Source of the DNA: Apostichopus japonicus
Taxonomy: Eukaryota > Echinodermata > Holothuroidea > Aspidochirotida > Stichopodidae
DNA: 64,000 bases
NCBI RefSeq assembly: GCF_037975245.1
Contig: NC_092570.1
Location: 7,379,001-7,443,000 of the forward strand
Reading direction: 5' to 3'
Positions 33,241 through 44,410 of this stretch are shown here, piece after piece; position 1 is the stretch's first letter; each line of letters opens with the position of its first letter. Below the pieces are notes generated by a model. That model saw only the letters and a program-made list of their open reading frames with translations. It searched no databases and had not been told where the DNA came from. Both the position numbers and the translations under genes were made by a program.

Positions 33241-34799
33241 ATATACATACATAACATCCTGTTTCCGGCATCTACTATTTAAATGGTATGTCTTCATATC
33301 CGATATTAGTTTGTTTGTTGCTTTTATCTGTTTAATCGGGGGATTATTCTGAGTTACGAATGTATTTAAACTTAAGTTATACAAATAGCTTAAAGAACTT
33401 AGGTAATTTTGCCACCTGCCATAACTTGGAACAGCTAAAAAGGAAGATGATAGCAAAACTAGAAATGGATTTTTTTTAAAGAAAAAAGTGGTTACGTTAC
33501 CTCGAAAGTTTCAAGGATTATTATTCCTGTTTTATTATTATGATTGTCAGACGTAACCTTATGCACAATGATTTTCTGGATATTTCAACACTTATGTATA
33601 CCGGTAGTATATACTCAACAAAGCTGAGTGTACACAACAGACAGACAGATAAACCGACATTAGACAAACATAAAAGAAAAATCTGCAGTGTACACTTCCA
33701 CCGTTATATATACATAGGCCTATGCTCCTTCGTGTTTATTCTGCTTAGTGGTTAATTTGTATCTTCTTCGGTGAGAAACATTTAACTTTACTTCAAAAGA
33801 CCTTTTGTCCATTCATTCTTTTCAAGTCTTTGGAAGTCAAGGAAACAAATTGTTTAGTTTTCTAATAAACTGAAGCAGCAGGCCCTAAATTTGTCTTGTT
33901 TTTTAGACATTTTGTGCGGTCATCATTCGATTTATTTGCCCAAACAGAGAGATAGAGAAAGAGAAAGAGAAAAAGAAGACAATTCCAGAGAGAATAATAA
34001 CCTCATATAGAGTCACAATGCAAACAATAAAAAATGAACGTCAATATCACTACAAAAGCAGAGAGACAAAAACACTTCAAGGTTTAAGTCAGTCTTGAAA
34101 AGAAAGACTGACTAGAAGAGGGGGGAAAACAAAGAGAAGGAAACAACGCGTTGAAAAGATGGAGAACACAAAAGCGCATAGAGGCGAAACAATAGGAACA
34201 ATAGATCTATCGTATTGTAATGAATAAAGAGGCGTCTAACAAAAAGCTAATTTCTAGCCAACCTCCAGTTTTCTATTCGTGTGAAAAGAGCCTCTATTGT
34301 ATTGTTTCGCTATCAAAACATCTTAGAGAGAGTGAAAACTACGTAATGAATCAGTAATTTTATAAGCTAAGAGAAAAGAAAAGATGTATAGAGAGAGAGA
34401 GAGAAAGATAAAAGAAAGAAAAAATTAAGAATAGAATTGGAGCTAGGGGAAGATTTGTATGTGGCATTAAGAAAGAGATTGCTGCTGTATGCAGTGTGAA
34501 GTTTAGTAATATGTGTGAAGTTATGCAGATTCGATATCAATGGAATTTCAATACGGTCTCTATTTTATCTTCAATAAATTTGGGAAATATGTGATTATTA
34601 ATCTTTCTTTTCTCGGATTTGTTGCCTTTTTGCTACGATGGTAGGGATGTTTAATATTTCAAAGGAAGTATAGACGAAAAAGCAAGGTAAATTCATCTTT
34701 TTAACTTTCAGTGTGCCGTAACGAATGTATACTGTAGTGCGGCATAACTATTTCAAGGAGTCCAATGGTTACTACTACTAGTACCAAAGGAAATGTGGA
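33241..34799. other. Intergenic, purine-rich part, no gene seen
   Basis: About 33945-34430 is strongly purine-biased on the plus strand, with AGAGAAAGAGAAAAAG-type repeats and a GA run at 34387-34410. No coding motif. Confidence 0.5.
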
Positions 34800-35155
34800 A
34801 AATATGATATATAAATATATAGCCTATATATAGAGCCTATATGTATAGCATATATATATAGCTTATGGGCTATATAAAATAAAATATATATATAGCCTAT
34901 ATAGTCTATATATATATTTATATCCTATACATGTGTAAATGTAGGCTATGTACGTATATATGTATATATATATATATATATGTATATATATTTATATTTA
35001 TATATATATATATTTATATATATATATATATATATAATAGCCTATACGTTATATGTAGGTAATATATATAGCTTATGTATAGGCTATATATAGGCTATAT
35101 ATATATATATATGTATATATAAATAAATAAATATATATATAAATATATATGTATT
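34800..35155. repeat. TA-rich minisatellite with TATAGGCTATATA units
   Basis: Roughly 350 bp of TA dinucleotides interspersed with repeated AGCCTATATA / TAGGCTATATA words, many self-complementary, so the region can fold extensively. Confidence 0.85.
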
Positions 35156-36734
35156 GAATGTTCGCTTACGAGGAAGGCGTGTGATGAAGAAAAGACATCT
35201 CGCTATATGGGGTTTTATATCGACAACTTAACGTTATTCAATGTTGTATAAACGTATAGTGACACGAAAGTATTATCCATCCCCGAATGAGCGTCCAGAT
35301 CGCTTTTGGAAGAATTTTACCTACTTTCGTACTGCGAAATGCATAATCTATGAACTACGGCCCTCAAAATAAGAAGAGGTGATTGTACTATAGAGCAGAA
35401 TAATGAATGCAAAACATTTAATTAAGAACAACTTGAAGTAAACAATAAGAATCATGTTTTATTCATATTGTCGTCCTTAACTGTAGGTGTTGCAGTGGTA
35501 CTCTACCCCAGTATTGAACACTCTCTGTGGTTATTGATAAACTTCCTTGAGTGATATATATATGTATTTGTACCATGCAAACTTGAACTTAATGTAAACA
35601 CGTGTGATGGCATAGAAGCACAGTTACAAATTTGGTTTATGTTTCCTTTGAGACGTACATCCAAATTTCTTCTCTAAAATTGGGACTAGTAAGCAATATA
35701 AATACACTATAGTCAGTGGCCTTTATTTACAGCTTCACGTCCACTTAATATGTCCAATGTCAAAACAATAAAGTCAAAAACAGCAACCAAACCGTGTGCA
35801 ACTATGACATCACACCTGTTTGCTTCAAGTTCACTAATGGTACATCAGACTATGACAATTTCAATTTATCAATATCTTCAAAACACAATGCATGGGTATT
35901 GTATGGAAATTTATCCACAAGGCTTAGTATATATTGCTTCTTTCATTAGTCAAACCTATTTAATTCGTGTTGACTTGCAGTCGAGGCCAAACTCAAAATA
36001 TATAGCGTTTTCGTTTTCCCCGATTGGCAGTGGGCAGTTTGCGATCCGTTTCATGATGACACAGTGCCAGTTTTAAAAAAATTAAATAATCACGAGGAAA
36101 TATAATTACCTCTGACCTTAACGTGCACTCGTCGATAAGAGACAGCATTGAATTTTTTTTTTTGCAATATGTTGCTAATAGTGTGCACTGCTGAAAATAT
36201 GCGGTCCCTCATAATGTTGTAAGGGGTTCTTTAGATAAGAAAACGGGGGCACCAATCGTCGAAAATGGTGTATGGGTGGGGGTCCGAGGTGGGGGGGGTA
36301 ATGTAGCGTAATCAACTCAAATTGAGAGTAGGTCGTAGTGTATATATGTACTAATAATTAATGTATTTTAATTTAATTTTATAATGACAAACAGAGGAAT
36401 CGGAGAAGCTTTCAGAATATTTTAATTCAACTCAACACGTCAGAATCCTCTCCGGTATATGAACAAGAGATCTTTTCGTACAAACTAATGTAGCCTATGG
36501 GTATGTATCATACAGATAATATTGCATTTTGCTAAAGTTCTATGACGAAATAAAAATCATCATGTGCCTATACAGTCATCCATCTTTTAATTCTGTCTTT
36601 TGGGCAATTACATACCAAACGGTTTATAACTTTATTTTTAGTTTAGTTCAACGTTTTTCGTCGTATACCTGACTTAACCCTCGATATACTAAGAAAGGAT
36701 AAATACTATAATACTAAAGGAGTTTAACCACTGA
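35156..36734. other. Intergenic, no gene seen
   Basis: AT-rich sequence. A 108-codon frame at 35750-36076 has no recognisable motif and is not called. A G-rich stretch lies near 36240-36300. Confidence 0.45.
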
Positions 36735-36777
36735 CCAAGAGGACCTCGTGAGAGGTCCTGCTTGGGATAGTTTTTTT
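36735..36777 (+). ncRNA. Candidate small RNA hairpin followed by a T7 run
   Basis: CCAAGAGGACCTC pairs with GAGGTCCT-(G)-CTTGG around a GTGA (GNRA-type) loop: 13 base pairs with one bulged G. Five bases later come seven T (36771-36777), a possible Pol III stop. No A/B boxes are seen just upstream and the RNA family is unknown. The hairpin is seen; transcription is speculation. Confidence 0.35.
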
Positions 36778-37243
36778 CAGGATCAGTTGTCTATGTTTAG
36801 CCAGAGAGTGGCTGGTAAGTGAAGCATTGTTACAATTGCACTGCATAGAAAGCCATGAATGAACCCTAAGTCAGGAAAAATTGAAGAGATTTCTAAAGGA
36901 ATTGTATTTAAGTACTAAAGAATGTGAGGACAGAGTGGTCTCGATTATTTGGGAAGTGAGTTAGTTGCGACTTGGTATTTCAGGAGGAGATCTATAGTTA
37001 ATCGGTCATTCCCAAGGTTTTTTTTTTGGGTATAAGTTAAAAGTTGAATTCTTCAAGAAGGTTGAAAAGAGGGCTATTTCCTGCATGAAGAACGTGTGAA
37101 TTACTTATAGGCCTATAAGTAGGGACTTTGAGTGCAAGGTGATATAAGCTGTGGTATGAGTTCTGTTTAAAATTTGTTTGTTGTTGGAATTAGAGATGGC
37201 AAGCAGGGTAATGCTGCCTCTTCTCGCTTCTTCTAGTCCTCTT

Positions 37244-37430
37244 ATCGCTTCTCGACCTTTTGGCTAAGATCATGTGTAGTATCTGTTCCCTTTCGAGGGG
37301 AATAGTCATACACACCTGACGATGATCACACAGTCACAGTCTCGATGTAAGGGGACTGGGGTTAAGAGCGGATCAGTCGTTCGGTAGTTTGGTTTTCCTG
37401 CCCAGGTTCCTTCCTGGGTGACTTTTCTTA
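37244..37430 (+). pseudogene. U2 snRNA 5' domain joined to unrelated sequence
   Basis: 37244-37288 matches the first 45 nt of U2 snRNA with two differences from the human sequence. It includes the stem-loop I region (CCTTTTGGCTAAGATC) and the branch-point-pairing GTGTAGTATCTG. After TGTTC the U2 sequence ends. What follows is a hairpin TTCCCT-TTCG-AGGGGAA (37286-37302), about 90 nt without U2 similarity, then TAGTTTGG (weakly Sm-site-like) and a CCCAGG-TTCCTT-CCTGGG hairpin (37401-37418) with a short T4 behind it. The total, about 185 nt, happens to be close to U2 length. A template-switch pseudogene, a U2-headed SINE, or a divergent snRNA-like transcript are all possible. Confidence 0.7.
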
Positions 37431-37584
37431 AAAACGTCCTCCTATCTGTAATTTTTCAACAAGATCGTCCCGCACTGTCATTTTACCAAACGTTTAATAA
37501 ACAAGATGCTGGTTGTCCTTAATAGTGCACTCAGCAGCTATAGTTTGATCCTTAACATGAGAAAATCTGAGCATATATATCCTC

Positions 37585-37712
37585 AGCTCTTTATCACCTT
37601 CACTGGCTTCCAATTCAACAAAGAATCAACTACAAAATTCTTTTGCTAACTTGGAAGGCCCTTCATGGGCAAACACCTCAATATTTCGTCCGTGTTCTGG
37701 TGTATAGTGACG
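37585..37712 (+). pseudogene. LINE fragment (CR1/L2-like RT ORF, C-terminal region)
   Basis: The plus strand reads LHWLPIQQRINYKILLLTWK, then ALHGQTPQYFVRVL, the hallmark C-terminal block of CR1/L2-type RT ORFs. Preceding codons are out of frame (frameshift near 37600). Both ends are truncated; no 3' UTR of the same element is recognised. Confidence 0.8.
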
Positions 37713-38079
37713 TATGTGCAAAAGGTGAGTATTTAGAAAACGCGCTCTAAAGATTTTCACATTTTTACTTTAGTATATCGTAATTAAAAGAAGGATATTT
37801 TTTTACCGAAAGTTGTCAATATATTAAATATAACACAAAGAACTTTGAGTTCTCATATTTGTTGCTGATCGAAAAATTTCTTACAAAGTAGTAATTTTAG
37901 TGCCAACATATTCGTCGTTATGTCATGTCATTTATCAGTTAAGTTTAGACATTCGTCACACATTCGTCACTATGCTATAACTAAATTTTGAAGTTTCTTC
38001 CTGACACAGACTAGTATTCGTCACTGTTGTGTGTAGTAGCCATAGGGTACACCGTGAATCTTCGCTGTTACATGGGGAA

Positions 38080-38690
38080 GGGCGGGAGGGGGGAGGGGGA
38101 TTAGGTGGAATCGAAGCGGTGGTCTTAAACACCGCCCACGGTTTACTACAATATATAAAATAGACAAGGAATTTACATTGGTTATACACAGGTATCAACA
38201 TATATGCTTTAGTATATTTTACTTGGGTGTAATGGATGGGGTCGGATAGGGTGAGGGAGGGGGTATAGAGGGCAAGGAGAGCCGGCTGCTGAAACGGGTG
38301 GTATATTGGTCTTATTAATTTGTAAAACGAACGCCCACGTTTTGTTGGTATGTATAAAATAGACAAGGAATTTGTATGGGTCATGCGCGGATATAAGTGC
38401 TTTAGTGTGTTTTTCTTGGGTGACATGGATGGTGTCGGATAGGGAGATGTTGGGGTAGGAAGGGCAAAATAAGCCGGCTGCTGAAGGGGGTGGTACATTG
38501 GTCTTATTTATTTTAAAAAGAACCGTCACGATTTTCTACATTGTATCAAATAGACAAGGGATTTGCATGGGTTATACACTGACCTATATCATCATACGTA
38601 CTTTAATATGCTTTTCTTGGGTGGAATGGAGGGGGTTGGATAAGGTGAGGGGAGAGGGTATAGAGAGGGCAAGGAGAAAAGTTGAAAAAC
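38080..38690. repeat. Tandem array, about 3 units of 190-200 bp
   Basis: Anchors recur in order: TAGACAAGG at 38161, 38360 and 38551; GCCGGCTGCTGAA at 38281 and 38473; CTTGGGTG plus GGATGG-like words in each unit. The minus strand stays open for 180 codons across it (37956-38498), giving a repeated Pro/Tyr-rich translation without known motifs. It is more likely satellite-like than coding. Confidence 0.85.
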
Positions 38691-41600
38691 ATGGATGTAA
38701 TTTAGAAATCATGTTGTCCGTGTTCCAGTTGCGTAATCTGTTGAGTCGGAACTTTTATGAAGCACACAGACTACGGGGAGTTGTGTGCAATTCTTCATGT
38801 TCAAGTTAGTGTATTACGTGAAATGTCTCTAACAATAGTTTCTACGTATCTTTTAAACGTTTAGGAAGATTCTGCACTATACTATCCCTTTAAACGGGAT
38901 GTGAAGTTGTTCTTACTCTCACAGGCACTTTCATAATATCCAAACCAACCTCGTGCGAATCCTCAAATTTAAAGTAGAAAACAACTGTGCCATTGTTCAA
39001 GTGTTTCGAAGTTGTACTATATTGTGTGGCTCCTTCTTTATATTTATGTTTTTATTAATTGTATTTAAAAGTTAATACATAAGCGATATAACAAAATATC
39101 TGGTACAGTATAACTTCCCCTATGACCCTAGAAGAAAACATCCAAGTCTCTCTCAAATCTGAAGGGTGCGATACAGATTATCTAGTAATTAGGTCTAAAT
39201 GCCCCCCCCCCCCCCCCTCATCGTCCTTGTTGCATAGTAACTATACTAAAGAAAAAAAAAACTATGATAGTACCTTCCAAAGTTTCATGTAAAAGTACGT
39301 GACCTTTTACTATGAAACTAGGTATTACTAAGCCAGATAAAGGTAGCTATCAATTAGGTTAGAGTAATGCTTGTGATTAGCAAAGCCGCCAACAGCTAAG
39401 AGAAACCGTATTTCTTTAGGGAGATGTTACATTTTAACATTTCTTCACATATGAAACTGAAGACTGGAGCAAGTCTCATTTGGAAATGAGCTGGTGTTTT
39501 GATGTTTTAATTTGTCATAATACTGGTATTGTTTATTGGACTGTTTACATTCACATTGAAAAGGATACAGAAAACTAAGAGAATTAAATAATACGCCCAC
39601 CCCCCCCCCCCTCACCATCCGGCCAAGCGGCACTATATGACATTACACATTGGCAAGAAAGTAGCTCCATGCCACGACTTTTAAAAAACAATTTACTCCC
39701 GTACCGTGCAGGATAATGGTCTTAGATATTTTAGGGATAAGTTCATCACATGGATCTCCGTTATATAATTCCATTATAATGGTTGGGATTCCTTTCCTGT
39801 AAGTCCTGTGGTCCTGACTTATACCACCTCTTTCCTCATTTACATAGCTCTAACCAAATATACGGACACTGTTACACCGATTCAGTAGAGAAATAGCCGT
39901 AAATAGAGTTACTCTATACTGTCTATATAGCCATACCCGCGCAACAGGTACAAGCATCGAATCTACTATTCAGGTATATAATTGTTCACCCACTGGCCAT
40001 TCTGTTTTCACGATTTATGCTATCGTGTATGAAATGCTGCATTAATCAATTACAAGATGAGGTGGAAATAATAAAGATATGACCTTTCCATAGTCCTGAG
40101 TGTTTTCAAATGGCAGTTAGTTGGTTGTAAAATCAGTATGACATGGTTGTTATTTTCGGCTTGTCCCAAAGGGTAATATTCGTTGTTATATGCAAAAACA
40201 CCTAGACCTTAGACAAATTGTGTTACTGAATGATTATAATGACGCAGGTAGTATTCGTAAGTATGTGAAAACGAGAGTGGGCCTTAGGTGGACATTCGTC
40301 AAAAACCAGTCAGAAATAACTAAAAATCTAGAAAGGTATAGAACTTCTTACCCGGCTAAATCGATTCTTCACACTCGAAAAAAACGTGAGAACAACATTT
40401 AACTCAATTTCGCCAAAAGTGCACATTCGCCACTATGCGAAAAACGGGGACGATTTGTTTGATCTCATCTCCCCTTATACAAGCCAACTTGTTCTCTCCG
40501 CTCTCAACATGCTTATCTACTTATTGAGCCTCCCTTCAAATTCAATGGATACGGTGGTCGTGCATTTTCTAAACTTGGCCCTCCCGTCGTTTGATGATGA
40601 TACCAGGCAGCGGTTAAGTATAATTGTTCAAACTTGTTTTTAGACCGGTATTTGTTTTGAAGCAATATCTTAAGGCGAGGACAATCTATAGCTATATTAC
40701 AAATAAATGCAATAAGGATATGAAAATATAGATCCCTTGTACATACCAATGAAAATGATCCGATGATGTTCGCAGTATCTCCATTCACGTGTATTGTGTA
40801 CGAGTATCTCGTGTCGTTAGTTTCAACATCTGCGCTTAAATACCCCACGAAGCTATAGTGGAGGCGCTATGCGAATTTGTAATTCATGAAATGTCCACGA
40901 TTTCAGGACGACCAGCTCAGAGTGTGCCCATGTAGAGAGAGAGAGGTAGAGAGAGAGAGAGGTGGAGAGGGAGGCTGAAAGTTTGCTCTTAAAATTCACC
41001 ATTCATGCATCATAAAGTAATCCATTTCATTTAATCGATATTCCTCACAGTACACCTTTTTTGAACGCAATTTTCAGTATTCTTACGAAATGGTTCGAAT
41101 CGTGTTTTATATTTTATGCAGGACAGAGCGGAGTGATGCTCTTTCACGTAAAAAAGACTTTACTGGGTATGATTATTAATTATTTTCAAATAAGTTTTCT
41201 GCAGAGATATAGTATTACAGACCTCATGCCTTGGGCAGCAGAGCCGGATGGGAGGACGTATAAGGTACCCCCCCCCTTACTCCCCCACCCGCATACCCGC
41301 CCTGGGTTTTGTGAGTAACATAAAAGTCCATTGTTGTAATAAAAAAGTGCCCTCGAATCAAAAATCGCAACTCCCATTGCACCTCGAAGCGTCCCTAGAC
41401 TCACTCGATTGTAACCTCTTTAATCGCCTTGCTTCATATTTCAATACACTGGTTCATTTAATACTTCATTGGCCTACTGCAAAGCTGTTCGCTTTCATCC
41501 ATCTTATAATGTGTGTTTCTGGAATTTATATATATATATATATATACATACATATATATACAAAGAACAAAGGTCTTTGTGTATGTGCAGAACCATCGTA

Positions 41601-42140
41601 GAAAATTTGCAATTCGCAGAACTGTTTGAACCGAGTTGGAATGAGGGTTTATATTGCTAAAGTAACTGACAAGAGCCCAAATCACTTCGACCATTACATG
41701 TACAAAGCCAGTGGGATAATTATCTGGAGTTTGCTACCTCACCATAACAACCTTTCTGCAATGACGTAAACACATGCACCATACAGGTGTTATTGGGCAA
41801 CACTCATTACACAAAGTAAAATAAAAATCTCTTTTTTTTCTGTCATTTTAATGAGATTTCAAAGAAGACGTCATAGATTTAAAAAAATATATATAATTCA
41901 GATAATTTTATTAATTAAGTGAATTGGATAGATATTACGTAACATTGGGTAATATTTCCTTTTAAGTGATATTGGGTTTAGTTTTGCGGAAACCTCGCTA
42001 TGCGTGAAAAGGATTAATCTCGTTTGGTGCATTAAAGATAATAGTTTGTAAAATTCAATTTATGTATCCTAGTTTTTAACGTGTCAAGTTAATGCAGAGA
42101 GATGTCATTATAGTAGGTATAGTTTGTTTACTCCATTTCA
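38691..42140. other. Intergenic, no gene seen
   Basis: No recognisable coding exon. Contains C runs (39200-39216, 39599-39612), a GA-rich stretch (40935-40975) and a short TA tract (41526-41560). Frames at 40190-40402 and 40386-40643 lack motifs. Confidence 0.45.
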
Positions 42141-42149
42141 TATGAATTG

Positions 42150-42330
42150 TGAGGCGTGCGCAGGATTTCAAAGGTGTGGGGGTTCTAAAATTCCCAAGAC
42201 TGATTTAAGGAGGGGTAGGGAACCCATATGGAAAGGCCAGAGACAAATAGAATATGGCTTTGGGTTCAATGAAGCAGACTCTCATGTAGTAGTAGGGAAT
42301 GGGAGGGGTCCTCCCATGATAGTTTTTTAA
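42150..42330. mobile_element. Possible eroded hAT-type MITE end
   Basis: GAGGCGTGCGCAGGATTTC near 42150 resembles CAGGGGCGTAGCCAGGATTT-type hAT ends such as the one at 24411. It is followed by the G/C-rich word pairs usual in these elements (GGGAGGGGTCCTCCC at about 42301). No partner terminus or target duplication was found. Confidence 0.3.
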
Positions 42331-43930
42331 ATAGTTATATTAAAAATTACCTGCAAAATTGAACTTGATGCAAACATATCTTATTGCTCTGCTTTTGTCT
42401 AATAATATTTTCTTTATGAGTACGCGTGGATTTTCTTTAATATATATATATATGTGTATGTATCTTATATTAAAATATCGCAGGCTGAAGCATTAACACT
42501 ATACACACTCATAACAGGGTGCGCCTACTTTACATTGTTCTCGCTATCGATTTTGATCTGTGTAATTACTAAATGATTTTACTAGTTCTAGCAGTTCTAT
42601 GATAAGAAGAAAAACTACGTCCATCCTAGCGTCGGTATATACAAGTATACACCAATTACCCGGAGTGATGGTGTTTGAATGCAACCTGCAAGTATATACT
42701 ATAAGGTTGTGTTTATAATAGTTTTATAGTAGAAAACTAGAAACGAAAATAAAGAAGAAGGAAGGCGCTGTGCAAACTAACTCTCTGCCTTGCCACTAAT
42801 AGTATTATCGATTTCGCTTATACCACGTCGCGTTATTCAACTACCGCCCATTCCCCACCCCTCCCCAGCCCCACCCCACACCCAGTCAAACCCACCCGCC
42901 TCCAGTCTGACACTAAGAATTTGCTAGCGTTTCCTGTAAAAAGTTTGCTCAGAATTTATTCACTGGAAATTTAACAGCGATGGAAAGAAACAGTTTAAAC
43001 ATTATGCCCTCAAAATTTTGCATCAAACCTAAACGCGATTCATTCCCAAAATATGAATTTTGATAATCTTGTGAAGCGGACGGTTCGCGAAGTAGATGTC
43101 GTCACAGACCACCCTCTAGTTAGGCCAATTCGAACCAACATTACGAACATTTGGTTGTTGTTATTATTATTTTGTTTAAACAGCAAGCTTCGAACAAAAA
43201 AAACCTCTGGGGATGTGGGGGGTGGCCAGTTGGAAGTGCAGGACTTCACGTATAGAAAATCAAATTTATAACCTAGCGTAACGTCCATAACTATAAGGAC
43301 ACACTATTTTCTGTATTTCTTTAATAGCGCCGTCAATTTCATAAACACACTGGTGTGATGGGAAATGGAAAAAACCAGTCAGTATATTGAAGGGCAATTA
43401 CTTTATAATAAATTGACATCTTGGGTGACTTGTAACACGATGTTTTAATGCCTGCATTCTCTGCTAATAGACATTTTTTTGTCGAAAATGAAATTTGTTA
43501 ATTGCGTGAGCTGTAGGCTATGCCAATTATCTGAAATAATATATTTTTTTATGGCAAATTTGAGCTTTAGGAAGTAGGGTAGGCTTCTATATATTTTTTT
43601 CATTTTGTTTAGGAAAATCTTAAAAGTTTGTTTTGTACCGATATAAGAGATGGGCTAGTTATGAGAATAATTATACCTTGTATAATCTAGAATGTGATTG
43701 AAGTTTATGTTAAACAGTAATGCAGTTGCTCAGTGAAAATGACTTTGAACAAAACTGACGTCTGTAGTTGTTTGCAACTGTGACATTATGTAAAAGTACA
43801 AGCTAGGAAGTACTTGAACTTTCCACATAGGTATATAAAATGATGATAATGTTGAATGTTTAGATAGCATGATGGGTATGGAAATGGTTACTATCGCGCC
43901 AGTGGGTCTCTTCTAGTCTAAGGAGAATCT
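42331..43930. other. Intergenic, no gene seen
   Basis: AT-rich with a C-rich patch near 42842-42905. No coding motif recognised. Confidence 0.45.
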
Positions 43931-43934
43931 GCTT

Positions 43935-44410
43935 CTGGTGATGGTCGATAAAAATTGTGATCTTTGGACGATGACGATGGCAGAGGTGACAAAGAATGAA
44001 AATATTTATGTTGAAGATGATAATATTGATGTCGAAGGTGATAATGTTGACGTTGACAATGTTGATGTTGAAGATGATAAACGTTGCTGTTGAAGATGAT
44101 AATGTTGAAGTTGAAAATGATAATGTCGATGTTGAATAGAATGTTGCCAATGATAAAGTTAACGTTGAAGATAATAATGTTGACTTTGACGATGATAAAG
44201 TTGATGTTGAAGATGATAATGTTGACGTAGACAATTCTGAAGTTGACGATGATGATGTTGAAGTTGACGATGATAATGTTGATGCTGACGATGATAATCA
44301 TAATGTTCAGAATAAGAATGGTGATGCTTACTATTACAAGGATGATATTGACGATGTTAATGTTGATGTTGACGATCGGATAATGCCGATGTTGACGATA
44401 ATAATGATTA
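43935..44410. repeat. GAT-rich minisatellite, acidic if translated
   Basis: Degenerate units such as GATGATAATGTTGA and GACGTTGA repeat for about 450 bp. One plus-strand frame gives Asp/Glu/Val/Asn runs (EDDNVDV-like) but is broken by stops. The other strand gives STSTLSSS- and FNIIIV-like runs. No splice signals or flanking domain support a coding exon. Confidence 0.75.

Noticed and set aside
36735-36777. microRNA precursor
   Set aside because: A four-base loop and 13-bp stem are too short for Drosha/Dicer substrates.
40190-40643. Two neighbouring frames of 70 and 85 codons
   Set aside because: No recognisable motif and no flanking splice evidence.
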